From positions 81,248 to 145,247 of the forward strand of contig CAYUFA010000001.1 of NCBI GenBank assembly GCA_964443845.1: DNA of 64,000 nucleotides, in the 5' to 3' direction. This document shows, piece after piece, positions 50,522 through 60,211 of the stretch (position 1 is its first letter; each line of letters opens with the position of its first letter). Position numbers and translations under genes: made by a program. The notes under the pieces are model-generated. The model ran no database searches. It was not told the DNA's origin and saw only the letters and a list, made by a program, of their open reading frames with translations. This DNA comes from UBA9214 sp964443845 (lineage in GTDB: Bacteria; Pseudomonadota; Gammaproteobacteria; UBA9214).

Positions 50522-52585
50522 ATGAACGAGCACAGCGACTATACCAACCACCTCGCCGGGGAAACCAGTCCCTACCTGTTGCAGCATGCGCACAATCCGG
50601 TGGACTGGTACCCGTGGGGACCGGAGGCCCTGGACCGGGCGCGCGACGAGCACAAGCCGATCCTGCTGTCGGTGGGCTACTCGGCCTGCCACTGGTGTCA
50701 CGTCATGGCGCACGAGTCATTCGAAAACCCGCAGACGGCGGCACTGATGAATGCCCTGTTCGTCAATATCAAGGTGGATCGGGAGGAGCGCCCGGACCTC
50801 GACCGTATCTACCAGGGAGCGCACTCCCTGCTCGCACAGCGCCCCGGAGGCTGGCCGCTGACGGTGTTCCTCACCCCGGACGACCGGGTGCCGTTCTTCG
50901 CCGGCACGTATTTTCCCGACAGCCCGCGCCACGGCCTGCCCGCGTTTCGCGAGCTGTTGCAGCGGGTACACGATTTCCTGCGCGAGCATGAACCGGACAT
51001 CCGCGACCAGAATCGCCGCCTGCTGGAGGCCATGGGGCAGATGAACCAGGCACAGGGTGCCGAGACACTCGACAGCCTGCCGCTGGATGCGGCACGCCAG
51101 GCCCTGGAGAAAGGTTTTGACCACCAGGACGGCGGGTTCGGCCGGGCACCGAAATTTCCGCATCCGACCAGCCTGGAGCGGCTGCTGCGACACTGGGCGG
51201 CCGCGCGTGGCGGCGATGGACCGGGTGACCCGCGCGCCCTGCACATGGTCGCCTTCACGCTGGAAAAAATGGCGCATGGCGGCCTGTTCGACCAGCTCGG
51301 CGGCGGCTTCTGCCGGTACTCGGTCGATGACCAGTGGATGATCCCGCACTTTGAGAAAATGCTCTACGACAACGGGCCGCTGCTGGCACTGTACGCACAG
51401 GCGTGGGCGGCTACCGGCAACGAGCTGTTCGCACGTACGGCCCGCGCCACGGCCGGCTGGGTGTTACGCGAAATGCAGTCACCGGACGGCGGCTACTATT
51501 CCAGCCTGGATGCCGACTCCGCAGGAGAGGAAGGGAAATACTACGTCTGGGACCGGCAGCAGGTGCGCGCCTTGCTGGACGACGCGCAATATTCACTGGT
51601 GGCGCGGCGCTACGGGCTCGACCGGGCGCCCAACTTCGAGGGGCACTGGCACCTGCACGTGTATCGCACGGTGACGGAGCTGGCGCGGGAGACCGGACAG
51701 GACACGGACACGGTACGTCACACGCTGGCAGCGGCGCACGCAATTCTCCTGCAGGCCCGCGCACAGCGTGTGCGACCGGGACGGGACGAAAAGATCCTCA
51801 CCTCCTGGAATGCGCTGATGATCCGCGGCCTGGCCATCGCCGCACGCCATCTCGACGCGGACGCCTGGCTCGCATCGGCGCAGCGTGCACTCGATTTCAT
51901 CCGCACCACGCTGTGGCGCGACGGACGCCTGCTGGCCACCTGCAAGGACGGCCACGCACACCTGAACGCCTACCTCGACGACTACGTGTATCTCATCGAT
52001 GCCCTGCTGGAGCTGCTGCAGGTACGCTGGTGCCGGGAGGACCTCGATTTCGCCATCGAGCTGGCCGAGGTCGTGCTTGCCCGGTTTGGCGACCCGGCCG
52101 GCGGCTTTTTCTTCACCTCCGACGACCACGAGACACTGATCCAGCGTGTACGCCCGGACCACGACGATGCCATGCCGGGTGGCAACGGCATCGCCGCACA
52201 GGTGCTCGGCCGGCTGGGTCACCTGCTCGGCGAACCGCGTTACCTGGCCGCCGCGGAGGCCACGCTGAAAAGCGCCTGGCAGGGAATGCGCAGCATGCCG
52301 CACGGGCATACCAGCCTGCTCGTGGCCCTGGAAGAATCGCTGTTTCCGATCCAGACCGTGATCCTGCGCGGCACTGCGCAGGAACTGCCCGCCTGGCGCG
52401 CCGTTGCAGCCCGACCCTATGCACCGGCCCGGCTGACGCTGGCCATACCGGCCGAAGTGCACGATCTGCCGGGCGCCCTGGCGCAACGCACCGCGGGCGC
52501 TGCCTGCGTGGCGTATGTCTGCGCCGGTACCCGCTGCGGACTTCCCGTAACCAGCCTGCAGGAACTGCAGGCAGCCCTGTCCTGA
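50522..52585 (+). CDS. DUF255 thioredoxin-domain protein (YyaL/SSP411-like)
   Basis: A 687-residue protein with an N-terminal DUF255 thioredoxin-like domain (about 1-165; SACHWCHVMAHESF holds the C-x2-C at about 58-61) and a large alpha/alpha-toroid domain like N-acylglucosamine epimerases or glycosidases (about 200-600; GGGFCRYSVDDQWMIPHFEK and DADSAGEEGKYYVWD). The family is conserved from bacteria to animals (spermatogenesis-associated protein 20) and has no settled function. It is cytosolic, with no signal. A small unknown gene follows 13 bases downstream. Confidence 0.92.
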   Translation: MNEHSDYTNHLAGETSPYLLQHAHNPVDWYPWGPEALDRARDEHKPILLSVGYSACHWCHVMAHESFENPQTAALMNALFVNIKVDREERPDLDRIYQGAHSLLAQRPGGWPLTVFLTPDDRVPFFAGTYFPDSPRHGLPAFRELLQRVHDFLREHEPDIRDQNRRLLEAMGQMNQAQGAETLDSLPLDAARQALEKGFDHQDGGFGRAPKFPHPTSLERLLRHWAAARGGDGPGDPRALHMVAFTLEKMAHGGLFDQLGGGFCRYSVDDQWMIPHFEKMLYDNGPLLALYAQAWAATGNELFARTARATAGWVLREMQSPDGGYYSSLDADSAGEEGKYYVWDRQQVRALLDDAQYSLVARRYGLDRAPNFEGHWHLHVYRTVTELARETGQDTDTVRHTLAAAHAILLQARAQRVRPGRDEKILTSWNALMIRGLAIAARHLDADAWLASAQRALDFIRTTLWRDGRLLATCKDGHAHLNAYLDDYVYLIDALLELLQVRWCREDLDFAIELAEVVLARFGDPAGGFFFTSDDHETLIQRVRPDHDDAMPGGNGIAAQVLGRLGHLLGEPRYLAAAEATLKSAWQGMRSMPHGHTSLLVALEESLFPIQTVILRGTAQELPAWRAVAARPYAPARLTLAIPAEVHDLPGALAQRTAGAACVAYVCAGTRCGLPVTSLQELQAALS

Positions 52586-52598
52586 CCCGGAGCCTGCC

Positions 52599-53009
52599 AT
52601 GAGCGACATCACCCAGCATCTGCAACTGCCCGAGGCACAGCTCGCACGCATCGAACAAAGCGGCGACGAACGCATCACACTGGACTTCTCCAGGGTGTAC
52701 CTGGTGCAGGTCATGGAAGATGCATTCGAGGACTCATTGTGGACCCAGGCCGTACGGCTGACGCTGGAGGACTGCGAAATCGCAGGCGAGTTGCCGACCT
52801 GCCCGTGCGAGCTGCAGGGCGGGGAACTGACCAACAACATCTACACGTGGCGCAACCTCGTGCCGCTGCCGATCCGCTGGCGTGGCGACACGGGCTGCAA
52901 GCTGATCGTCGCCGGGTCCGGTGCGACCTGCACCATCCGGGCCAACCGGATGGCGCTGGAACAGATCGACTATCCGCGCTACCTGCGGCACATCCCGAAA
53001 AGCCGGTAA
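52599..53009 (+). CDS. Hypothetical protein downstream of the DUF255 gene
   Basis: A 136-residue soluble protein, beta-rich with five cysteines (RLTLEDCEIAGELPTCPCEL, TGCKLIVAGSGATCTIRANR). No signal peptide or known motif. It begins 13 bases after the DUF255 stop and is probably cotranscribed. The clustered cysteines could bind metal or be substrates for the thioredoxin-domain partner (inference). Confidence 0.65.
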   Translation: MSDITQHLQLPEAQLARIEQSGDERITLDFSRVYLVQVMEDAFEDSLWTQAVRLTLEDCEIAGELPTCPCELQGGELTNNIYTWRNLVPLPIRWRGDTGCKLIVAGSGATCTIRANRMALEQIDYPRYLRHIPKSR

Positions 53010-53484
53010 CCGGTTGCCGGGCGCCGTTGCTGCGCCGGTACCCGCAGCGGCGCAACCCGCCCGGGACGCAGGGCATTGCGCACTCGGGCACGACAGGGGG
53101 ATGGCAGGAACCGGCCGACGTTAGCCGGCCTGGAGCGGAGTTGGAACACATCCCTGTGCTCACGTCCGTGTTGCACCAATAGTAGGGTGCCCAACCGGGG
53201 ATGACACTACTACATACGTACTAGTACATATCGGCTATCTTATCGCACGCCCTTGCCGAACTAGCGGTCACGAACAATCCCGGGTTCGAAAACCGCCCCC
53301 CCTTCCCGCCACAGGGCAGCGCATATGCCGGAGTGTGGCAACACCGTGGGCTGCCGCCAGCCGTCCGGCAATGGCATGGCGCAGAACCTGACTGCATGAC
53401 CAGACGCATCCCGGTTGCCTGCCCCCGGTGCTGGCGGTACTCTGCACCTGTATATGGTCGTGCACACCCAGGGCAGGGAGCCAG
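53010..53484 (+). promoter_or_regulatory. Long leader with palindromic AT-rich cluster
   Basis: No gene is seen in these 475 bases. At 53205-53231 an AT-rich patch unlike its surroundings contains TACGTA (53215-53220) overlapping the perfect 10-bp palindrome GTACTAGTAC (53218-53227), with ACTACTACAT just before. It is a candidate operator or promoter for the signalling locus that starts at 53485. Confidence 0.4.
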
Positions 53485-54147
53485 GTGAAGGATCGTCTGA
53501 ATATTCTGATCGCGGATGATCACAGTCTCGTCCGCGATGGCTTGAAACTCGCGCTAACGGGCCTGCGGGGCCTGCAGGATATCCATGAAGCTGTCGACGC
53601 GGACTCGGTACGCACCATGCTCAGCAAACACGCGGATATCAACCTGGTCATCCTCGACCTGCAGATGCCCGGCGTCAACGACCTCGACCTGCTCGCCGGT
53701 TTGTGCAACGCCTATCCCGATCTGCCGGTGGTGGTCCTGTCCGCCAATGAACAGAGGCGCACCATGCATCGGGCTATCGAGTACGGCGCATCCGGCTTTA
53801 TCCCGAAGCGCGCAGCCAACAACGTGCTGGTCAGTGCATTGCAGCTGGTGCTCTCCGGCGGTGTGTACATCCCGGCCGAAATGATCGATGAATCCGGCCG
53901 CGTCGAACGGAGAGAGCCGGCCGGACGGGCAGCCGCGGTTACCGGTGCCTATGAATTCACCGACCGCCAGCTGGACGTGATCCGCCTGCTGATCGGTGGA
54001 CACACCAACAAGACCATTGCGCGCGAACTGGGCCTGTCCGAGCATACCGTCAAGATACACCTGTCAGCGATCTTCAAGGAACTCGGCGTAAGCAACCGGA
54101 CCGAGGCTGCCATCGCCTGCCGCAAGCTGCAGCAGCAGAAAGAATAA
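53485..54147 (+). CDS. LuxR/NarL-family response regulator (GacA-like)
   Basis: A 220-residue regulator. The receiver (about 1-120) has the acidic pair in IADDHSLVRDG, phosphoacceptor Asp in LVILDLQMPG (about 55) and the switch Lys in FIPKRAA (about 105). The LuxR helix-turn-helix (about 155-215) reads TDRQLDVIRLLIGGHTNKTI then ARELGLSEHTVKIH. The start is a GTG at 53485 after GGGAG; it begins the receiver directly. The layout is that of GacA/UvrY, and a BarA/GacS-like hybrid kinase is encoded three genes downstream, making it the probable partner. Confidence 0.9.
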   Translation: MKDRLNILIADDHSLVRDGLKLALTGLRGLQDIHEAVDADSVRTMLSKHADINLVILDLQMPGVNDLDLLAGLCNAYPDLPVVVLSANEQRRTMHRAIEYGASGFIPKRAANNVLVSALQLVLSGGVYIPAEMIDESGRVERREPAGRAAAVTGAYEFTDRQLDVIRLLIGGHTNKTIARELGLSEHTVKIHLSAIFKELGVSNRTEAAIACRKLQQQKE

Positions 54148-54364
54148 CCCGGACCCGGCCGGTCATGCAGGGACCCTGCACGGTTTCCCGGTACTCCGGA
54201 GCCACAGGCGCACCACCCCGCTGCGGTGACCGGGATTTGTCCACAGACAGGTTCCGGAGCCGTACCGGCCCCGCTCCGCCCCGGCAGTAACAGCGCCGGG
54301 CAAGGACCCGGAAACGGGCAGCGACACGGATGTTCCGACGTATCCAGATGAAAGGGAGAAAACC

Positions 54365-56449
54365 ATGCGCAAGCACCCGGCAGGCCCGTTTCGGTGTGCC
54401 CTCGTAGTCTTGATCCTCACCATTCCCGCACCAGCGCTGGCGGTGACAGATTCCACCACCGCAACGCAACCATCACTGCCGGAGACCGAGGAAGACTTCA
54501 CCGGCGACATCGACACCGTGATCTCGGCCACCCGCATCCGCCAGCCACTGACCGAATCACCCTCCTCGGTCACCATCATCGATCGCGACATGATCGAGGC
54601 CTCCGGCGCCATCGAGATCGCGGACGTCCTGCGGCTGGTCCCCGGCATCCAGGTAGCCTATCCGCAGGGCAACCAGATAGCCGTCACCTATCATGGTTTC
54701 GGTGATGCCTTCCCGCGCAGCATGCAGGTCCTGGTCGACGGACGCTCGATCTACCAGCCTTCGTTTTCCGATATCGACTGGGTGATGCTGGGCATCACGC
54801 TGGAGGATATCGAGCGTATCGAGGTGATCCGCGGACCCAACAGCCCGCTGTACGGCTCCAATGCCGTCGCCGGTGTCATCAACATCATCACCCGCCTGCC
54901 GCTGCAGGACCAGGGTACGACCGCACGCATCACCGCCGGCGACCTGCATACCCGCTACGGCATGCTCAGACACAACGGCACCTCCGGCAAGCTGGATTAC
55001 CGCGTCACCCTGAATTACCAGGAAAACCACGGGTTCCCGGGCAACCTCAACTCGACCAACGACGGCCGCGAGCTGGCGGGGGGCAGCCTGCGCGGACTCT
55101 GGCATCCGCGCAGCAGCGACGAGGTGGACTTCCAGGCCGGCTACACCAGCGGCCGTCTGGGAGGCGGGGCAGAACCACAGACCGACCCGGTCGCACACAA
55201 CAAGCAGGTCAGCAGCGATTATGAGTACGTGAGCTGGCGGCGCGCCATGGAAGATGCCGCCGACCTGCGCGTGCAGTTCTACCACAACGCCTACGACTCC
55301 ACTGATCATTACCGCGACCTGCTGTCCCATGCCTGGAACATCGACCCGCCCTCGCTCGTGCCGCTGCTGATTCCCGGCCATTCCGACCAGCCGACCAACT
55401 TTGGCCTGTTTGACTACCGCGGCGAGCGCTACGACGCGGAGCTGCAGTACACCTCGCCACGTTCCGGGCGGCTGCGTTTCGTGGCCGGTGCCGGCATCCG
55501 GCTGAACCGGCTGGATTCGAAAACCCTGACTGATCGCAATGACTGGATCCAGGAATTCACCCAGCGCGCGTTCATCAACACCAGTTACCGTCATGGTGAC
55601 CACCTGCTGTTCAATCTCGGTGCCATAGCGGAACACAGCAACGAGTTCGGCTCCTACCTGTCACCACGTGTCGATGTGAACTGGCTGTTCGACAAGCAGC
55701 ACTCGGTCCGGCTGAGTTACTCCCGCGCCAAGCGCTACCCGTCGCTGCTCGAGGAGCACTTCAACAACGTCTACCGCCTTGATGACGGCACCGCCTACCT
55801 GACGGATTACCAGTCCAGCAATCCGGGGCCGGAAACACTGACCTCGGTCGAACTCGGTTACGTCGGCTACTGGCTGGAGCGTCGTCTGATGCTGGATGCC
55901 AAGTTGTTCAAGGAAGAAACCACGGAGCGCATCCGCTTCGTGGAGGACCCGTCCGTCCCGCAGCCGCTGCCCACCATTCCGTTTGCGGTGTCGACATTGA
56001 CCAATGACGGATTTACCCGGGTGGATGGCGGCGAGCTACAGGTCAAGTACCAGCCGGCCCCGCACGATTTCATCTCGGCGCAGATATCCGTGGTCGATAC
56101 CGACGCCATCTGGCGCAGGCAGGTGAATCCCGACGTGATTTCGTATTACCCGGAAAACATCGCCCCGCGCTATACCAGCAGCATACTGCTCGGCAAGTCG
56201 CTCCCGGACGGCTTCGAGGCAAGCGCCGGTGTATACCATCTGTCCAAGATGGTCTGGCTGGGTGACGGTGACCGGCTGAAACCGTACACGCGCGTGGATG
56301 CACGCCTGGCGCGGCGCTGGCGCTCGGGGAATATCCGCCTGCTGGCCGAGGCCATCGTCCAGAACATCGGCAAGACCTATCGTTCCTTTCGCGACGAAAA
56401 CCTTTTCGACACACGCGCCTACCTGCGCCTGACCGCCGGATTCCCCTGA
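54365..56449 (+). CDS. TonB-dependent outer-membrane receptor
   Basis: A 694-residue receptor with a signal peptide (about 1-27), a possible TonB box near DTVISATR (about 50), a plug domain (about 58-175; SVTIIDRDMIEASGA, IEVIRGPNSPLYGSNAVAG) and a 22-strand barrel. The end (LTAGFP) lacks the usual terminal aromatic. An AGGGAG site 6 bases before ATG predicts strong translation. Its ligand is unknown; no siderophore or cobalamin genes are near. Cotranscription with a periplasmic binding protein and a hybrid kinase points to a sensing or uptake-plus-signal role. Confidence 0.92.
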   Translation: MRKHPAGPFRCALVVLILTIPAPALAVTDSTTATQPSLPETEEDFTGDIDTVISATRIRQPLTESPSSVTIIDRDMIEASGAIEIADVLRLVPGIQVAYPQGNQIAVTYHGFGDAFPRSMQVLVDGRSIYQPSFSDIDWVMLGITLEDIERIEVIRGPNSPLYGSNAVAGVINIITRLPLQDQGTTARITAGDLHTRYGMLRHNGTSGKLDYRVTLNYQENHGFPGNLNSTNDGRELAGGSLRGLWHPRSSDEVDFQAGYTSGRLGGGAEPQTDPVAHNKQVSSDYEYVSWRRAMEDAADLRVQFYHNAYDSTDHYRDLLSHAWNIDPPSLVPLLIPGHSDQPTNFGLFDYRGERYDAELQYTSPRSGRLRFVAGAGIRLNRLDSKTLTDRNDWIQEFTQRAFINTSYRHGDHLLFNLGAIAEHSNEFGSYLSPRVDVNWLFDKQHSVRLSYSRAKRYPSLLEEHFNNVYRLDDGTAYLTDYQSSNPGPETLTSVELGYVGYWLERRLMLDAKLFKEETTERIRFVEDPSVPQPLPTIPFAVSTLTNDGFTRVDGGELQVKYQPAPHDFISAQISVVDTDAIWRRQVNPDVISYYPENIAPRYTSSILLGKSLPDGFEASAGVYHLSKMVWLGDGDRLKPYTRVDARLARRWRSGNIRLLAEAIVQNIGKTYRSFRDENLFDTRAYLRLTAGFP

Positions 56450-56478
56450 GTACCACTCAGAACGCAGGTCTGCTCAGG

Positions 56479-57444
56479 ATGCTCGCAACCCGTACCCAGA
56501 TGATACCGGCGTGCCGCGCCAGCATGGTGCTGGTGATCGTACTGGCGTTGCTGTGCCCCTGGGAAAGTATCGCGGACCGAAGCATCCCGGTTGCATTACT
56601 GGCGTCAGCCCGGTCAGCACTGTATGAACAATTCATCACGGCCTACCGCCAGGCGCTGGAATCCAGGCGCGACATTACGATCACGACCCACTACCTGGAC
56701 GACGACCGGTTCAGCAGTGGCGAAATCGGCCAGGACACCGCCCTGCTCGTCACGATCGGCAGCCGCCCCGCAGGATTCGCCAGCGAAAAGCTGTCGCACA
56801 TTCCGGTGCTCAATACGCTGATACCGGAAAGCAGCTTCGACGCCCTGGACGGCCGGCCGAACTGCAGCCGGCGCAGTGCCATTTTCATCGACCAGCCGGT
56901 CCGGCGCCAGGCTCGACTGGCGGAGCTGCTGTACCCCGACGCACATACCTACGGCATATTGCTGGGCCCGACGTCCCGGCGCAGGCAGCAAGAAATCAAT
57001 GCGCTCCGGTTACCCGGCAATATCCACATCCAGAGCCTGGTGTTGACACAGGAGCCCGGAAAGGCGCCGGACACCCTGCCGCTGCTCAAGCAGTCGGACC
57101 TGCTGCTGGCCATCAATGATCCCCTGGTACTGAACCGCGAGAGTGCCAAGTGGCTGCTGTACGAGGCCTATGAGCAGCAGATTCCCGTAATCGGGTTTTC
57201 CCTTGCCTACGTGCATGCCGGCGCGGCCGCGTCGGTCTTCTCCGAACCGGGACAGATGGGCACTCAGGCGGCCGAAATCACCCGGCACTGGCTGGACAAG
57301 GGGATGCGCTGCCTGCCGGCTCCGCAGTACAGCAAATACTTCCGGGTAGCCGTCAACCGCTCCGTGAACGCCTCCCTCGGGGGGCGCGATCTGGACGGGA
57401 CTGCACTGGTCAGGTCGATCCGTTCCGGGGAGAAAACGCAGTGA
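56479..57444 (+). CDS. Periplasmic ABC-type substrate-binding-like protein
   Basis: A 321-residue protein with a signal peptide (about 1-33, ASMVLVIVLALLCPW). The mature part has the two-lobed periplasmic-binding fold of the ABC_sub_bind family (VALLASARSALYEQFITAYR, LLVTIGSRPAG, YGILLGPTSRRRQ, LLLAINDPLVLN, IPVIGFSLAYVHAGAAAS). No ABC permease or ATPase gene is present. The stop overlaps the GTG of the kinase gene, so it is likely the ligand-binding partner of that kinase, as in other kinase loci with orphan binding proteins (inference). Confidence 0.82.
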   Translation: MLATRTQMIPACRASMVLVIVLALLCPWESIADRSIPVALLASARSALYEQFITAYRQALESRRDITITTHYLDDDRFSSGEIGQDTALLVTIGSRPAGFASEKLSHIPVLNTLIPESSFDALDGRPNCSRRSAIFIDQPVRRQARLAELLYPDAHTYGILLGPTSRRRQQEINALRLPGNIHIQSLVLTQEPGKAPDTLPLLKQSDLLLAINDPLVLNRESAKWLLYEAYEQQIPVIGFSLAYVHAGAAASVFSEPGQMGTQAAEITRHWLDKGMRCLPAPQYSKYFRVAVNRSVNASLGGRDLDGTALVRSIRSGEKTQ

Positions 57445-60104
57445 ACCAGCCAGTATTGCGCGGCGGAATCGGGCAACGCATTGCAGTGACGTTCGCGGTA
57501 CCGATGCTGGTCGTCATTCTTTCCCTGGGCTGGTACATCACCGGCCGCTACATGAACGACACGCGTGACGCGCTGCAGGAACGCGGGTCACTGCTGGCCA
57601 AGCACCTTGCCGCGTTGTGCGAGCTGGGCATGTACTCCGAAGACCTCCACGAACTGACCCGGCAGGGCCACCAGGTACTGCGCGAATCCGATGTCACCGG
57701 GGTGGAGATCAGCAATGCCGGCGGTGACGTACTGGTGCAGCTGGGTCAACCGGCCAACAGCGGCGCGGATGCAACCAGCCTGGTGTTCAACGCCCCGATC
57801 GTACGCACGGGTGTCGCGGTATCGGACTTCGAAGCCGACCTGCAGCATCCGGAAACCGCCAGCCCGCTGGATGCCGTCGGCGCGGTCCAGGTAATCATGT
57901 CGACCAATGACATGCTGCAGGCGCGCAATACCATCCTGGAGACCGGCATCACACTTACCGTTTGCGGTCTCCTGGTCAGCCTGCTGCTGGCCACGATCGT
58001 CTCGCGCAGGGTGGCGGAGCCCATCGTCCGGCTGACCGGTGTGGTACGCAAACTGACCGGCGGTGATTTGTCCGCACGTGCCGGCAGCGACTCACCCGGT
58101 GAGCTCGGCGTACTCGAACTGGGAGTCAACCAGATGGCCAGCTCCCTGGAAGACGCACAGCGCCGCATGCAACGCCGGATATCCGAAGCCACTGCCCAGC
58201 TGACGCACACCGTGAACATGCTGGAGGCACGCAACCTGGAACTCGAGCAGGCACGGGCGGACGCGGTCGACGCCGGCAATGCCAAGTCGGAATTCCTGGC
58301 GCGCATGAGCCACGAAATTCGTACGCCGCTCAGCGCCGTTATCGGCTTTGCCGGTCTGCTGCAGGAAACGAAACTGGAAGAGAACCAGCAGGAACATATC
58401 CGGACCATCATGCAGGCAGCCTCGCAATTGCTCCAGATCATCGACGACATTCTGGGCTATACCCGGCTCGACTCGAACACCATGAGTGTCGATCCCCGGC
58501 CCTTCGACCTGCATGAAACGCTGGAAAACGTGGTCAGCATGCTGAGCGGCCAGGCACACGAAAAACGTCTGGAACTGGTACTGTACATTCATTCGGACGT
58601 ACCGCAGCGCATCGTGAGTGATCCCACCCGGATCAGCCAGGTGCTGACCAACCTGGTCAACAACGCCATCAAGTTCACCACGACGGGTCATGTGCTGGTC
58701 GAGGTATCCGTGGCCGACAGCACGCAGGAGAACACCGCCGTCACCTTCGCCGTCACCGACACCGGAATCGGCATGAGCGAGTCCCAGCAGCAGGTGATTT
58801 TCGATCCCTTCACCCAGGCAGACGTATCCATCAGTCGCCGCTACGGCGGCACCGGGCTGGGCCTGACCATCAGCAGCAGGCTGGTTGCCCTGCTCGGCGG
58901 CGAAATCGGCCTGCACAGCAGCCCGGGCAAGGGTTCGACGTTCAGCTTCACCATTCGCGTACCGGTTGAGTCCCCGCTCGGTCCGGACCAGTCGCGCGCC
59001 CTTGCCGGTTACAAGGTGGTCGTCTACGACCGCAACCCGTTCACGCTGCGCTCCCTGCGCAACCGGTTCTTCAACTGGGGTGCGAAAGTGTTCAACACCT
59101 CGGACCGGAACCGCCTGGTCGAAATGCTGGTGACCGACGCGCAGCATGGAACGCCCTGTGACCTGCTGGTGATGGGGCTCGCGCACGACGAATACGATGC
59201 CATCCCGGAAACCGACTGGCTGCTCGATGTCCGTGCATACTGCCAGGCACCAATCATCGTCCTGCTGGGTACGGAGCGTCACGACTGCAGCGCCGGCGAC
59301 TGCCGGTTGCACATCCTGCCGAAACCGCCGCGCAGCGAGCGCCTGCTGCGGGCGGTACGCAGCCTGCTGCCGCTGGCGGAGCAGCCCGTGACAGGTGCGG
59401 AAGGCACATCCACCGTCCCCGACCAACCGCCCGCCGGCAACCTGGCCGGACTGCATCTGCTGGTCGCCGAGGACAATCCGTTCAACCAGCAGCTGTTCCT
59501 GCAGCTGCTTGCCAATTACGACATTGACGTCACCATCGCCGTGAACGGCAGGGAAGCCATCCGGCTCGCCGCCGAGGAAAACTACGACCTCATATTCATG
59601 GACATCCATATGCCGGTCATGGGCGGTGCGGAGGCCATGCAGGAAATCCGTCAGGGCAGGAACCGGAACACGCCGGTCATCGCCCTGACCGCCGACGTCT
59701 TCGTGAGCCAGCAGGACAACGAAGGAACCGCCGTCATGGACGACATCCTGTACAAACCGGTGTCCGGGCAAAAATTCATCGCGATGATCCGCAAGTGGTG
59801 CGTGCGCGAGGACACGGAAGCCGCCCCCGACGGCAGCGAGTTTGTCATGCCACCCGAATTCCGGGTGCGCCTCCAGGAGGAACTGCGCAGGCAGCTGGCT
59901 GCCCTGCGCGAGGCGGTCACGCACGGCCACGCACAGCAGCTGGCCGATCACCTGCACCAGATCAAGGGACTCGTTGGCTATTGCGGCCTGCCGGAATTCA
60001 CGGCGGCGGCGGCGCAACTGGAAAATGCCGTACAGGACCAGGCACAGGATGCCATCGTACGGGCGCTCGAACACATGGAACGGCTGGCCGGTAAACAGGC
60101 CTGA
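57441..60104 (+). CDS. BarA/GacS-like hybrid histidine kinase
   Basis: An 887-residue tripartite kinase: transmembrane helix at about 12-33, periplasmic domain of about 135 residues, second helix at about 170-192, HAMP (about 193-245), coiled coil, HisKA with the phospho-His in MSHEIRTPLSA (about 290), HATPase (NLVNNAIKFT, DTGIGM, GGTGLGL). A receiver-like domain (about 525-645) has Gly in place of the phospho-Asp (LLVMGLAHDEYD), a second receiver (about 670-790) is intact (LIFMDIHMPVMGG), and an Hpt domain ends the protein (DHLHQIKGLVGYCG). This order matches BarA/GacS. It starts at a GTG overlapping the upstream stop. Confidence 0.93.
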   Translation: MNQPVLRGGIGQRIAVTFAVPMLVVILSLGWYITGRYMNDTRDALQERGSLLAKHLAALCELGMYSEDLHELTRQGHQVLRESDVTGVEISNAGGDVLVQLGQPANSGADATSLVFNAPIVRTGVAVSDFEADLQHPETASPLDAVGAVQVIMSTNDMLQARNTILETGITLTVCGLLVSLLLATIVSRRVAEPIVRLTGVVRKLTGGDLSARAGSDSPGELGVLELGVNQMASSLEDAQRRMQRRISEATAQLTHTVNMLEARNLELEQARADAVDAGNAKSEFLARMSHEIRTPLSAVIGFAGLLQETKLEENQQEHIRTIMQAASQLLQIIDDILGYTRLDSNTMSVDPRPFDLHETLENVVSMLSGQAHEKRLELVLYIHSDVPQRIVSDPTRISQVLTNLVNNAIKFTTTGHVLVEVSVADSTQENTAVTFAVTDTGIGMSESQQQVIFDPFTQADVSISRRYGGTGLGLTISSRLVALLGGEIGLHSSPGKGSTFSFTIRVPVESPLGPDQSRALAGYKVVVYDRNPFTLRSLRNRFFNWGAKVFNTSDRNRLVEMLVTDAQHGTPCDLLVMGLAHDEYDAIPETDWLLDVRAYCQAPIIVLLGTERHDCSAGDCRLHILPKPPRSERLLRAVRSLLPLAEQPVTGAEGTSTVPDQPPAGNLAGLHLLVAEDNPFNQQLFLQLLANYDIDVTIAVNGREAIRLAAEENYDLIFMDIHMPVMGGAEAMQEIRQGRNRNTPVIALTADVFVSQQDNEGTAVMDDILYKPVSGQKFIAMIRKWCVREDTEAAPDGSEFVMPPEFRVRLQEELRRQLAALREAVTHGHAQQLADHLHQIKGLVGYCGLPEFTAAAAQLENAVQDQAQDAIVRALEHMERLAGKQA

Positions 60105-60134
60105 GCACCGCCACGGCAGCCGGCGGTTTCTGCA

Positions 60135-60152
60135 GGCCCGGCGCGCCGGGCC
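60135..60152. terminator. GC palindrome between convergent genes
   Basis: GGCCCGGCGCGCCGGGCC is an 18-bp perfect palindrome lying between the kinase gene and the convergent PfkB gene. It may terminate either transcript, but no U-tract follows. A short GGC-repeat lies at 60183-60201. Confidence 0.35.
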
Positions 60153-60211
60153 CGGACGCCTCGTCCAGCACGCAGCGCGGGCGCGGCGGCGGCGGCGGCG
60201 GGGAAAACGTC

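Noticed and set aside
60183..60201. GGC trinucleotide run
   Set aside because: Short and in a GC-rich spacer between convergent genes; probably chance composition.
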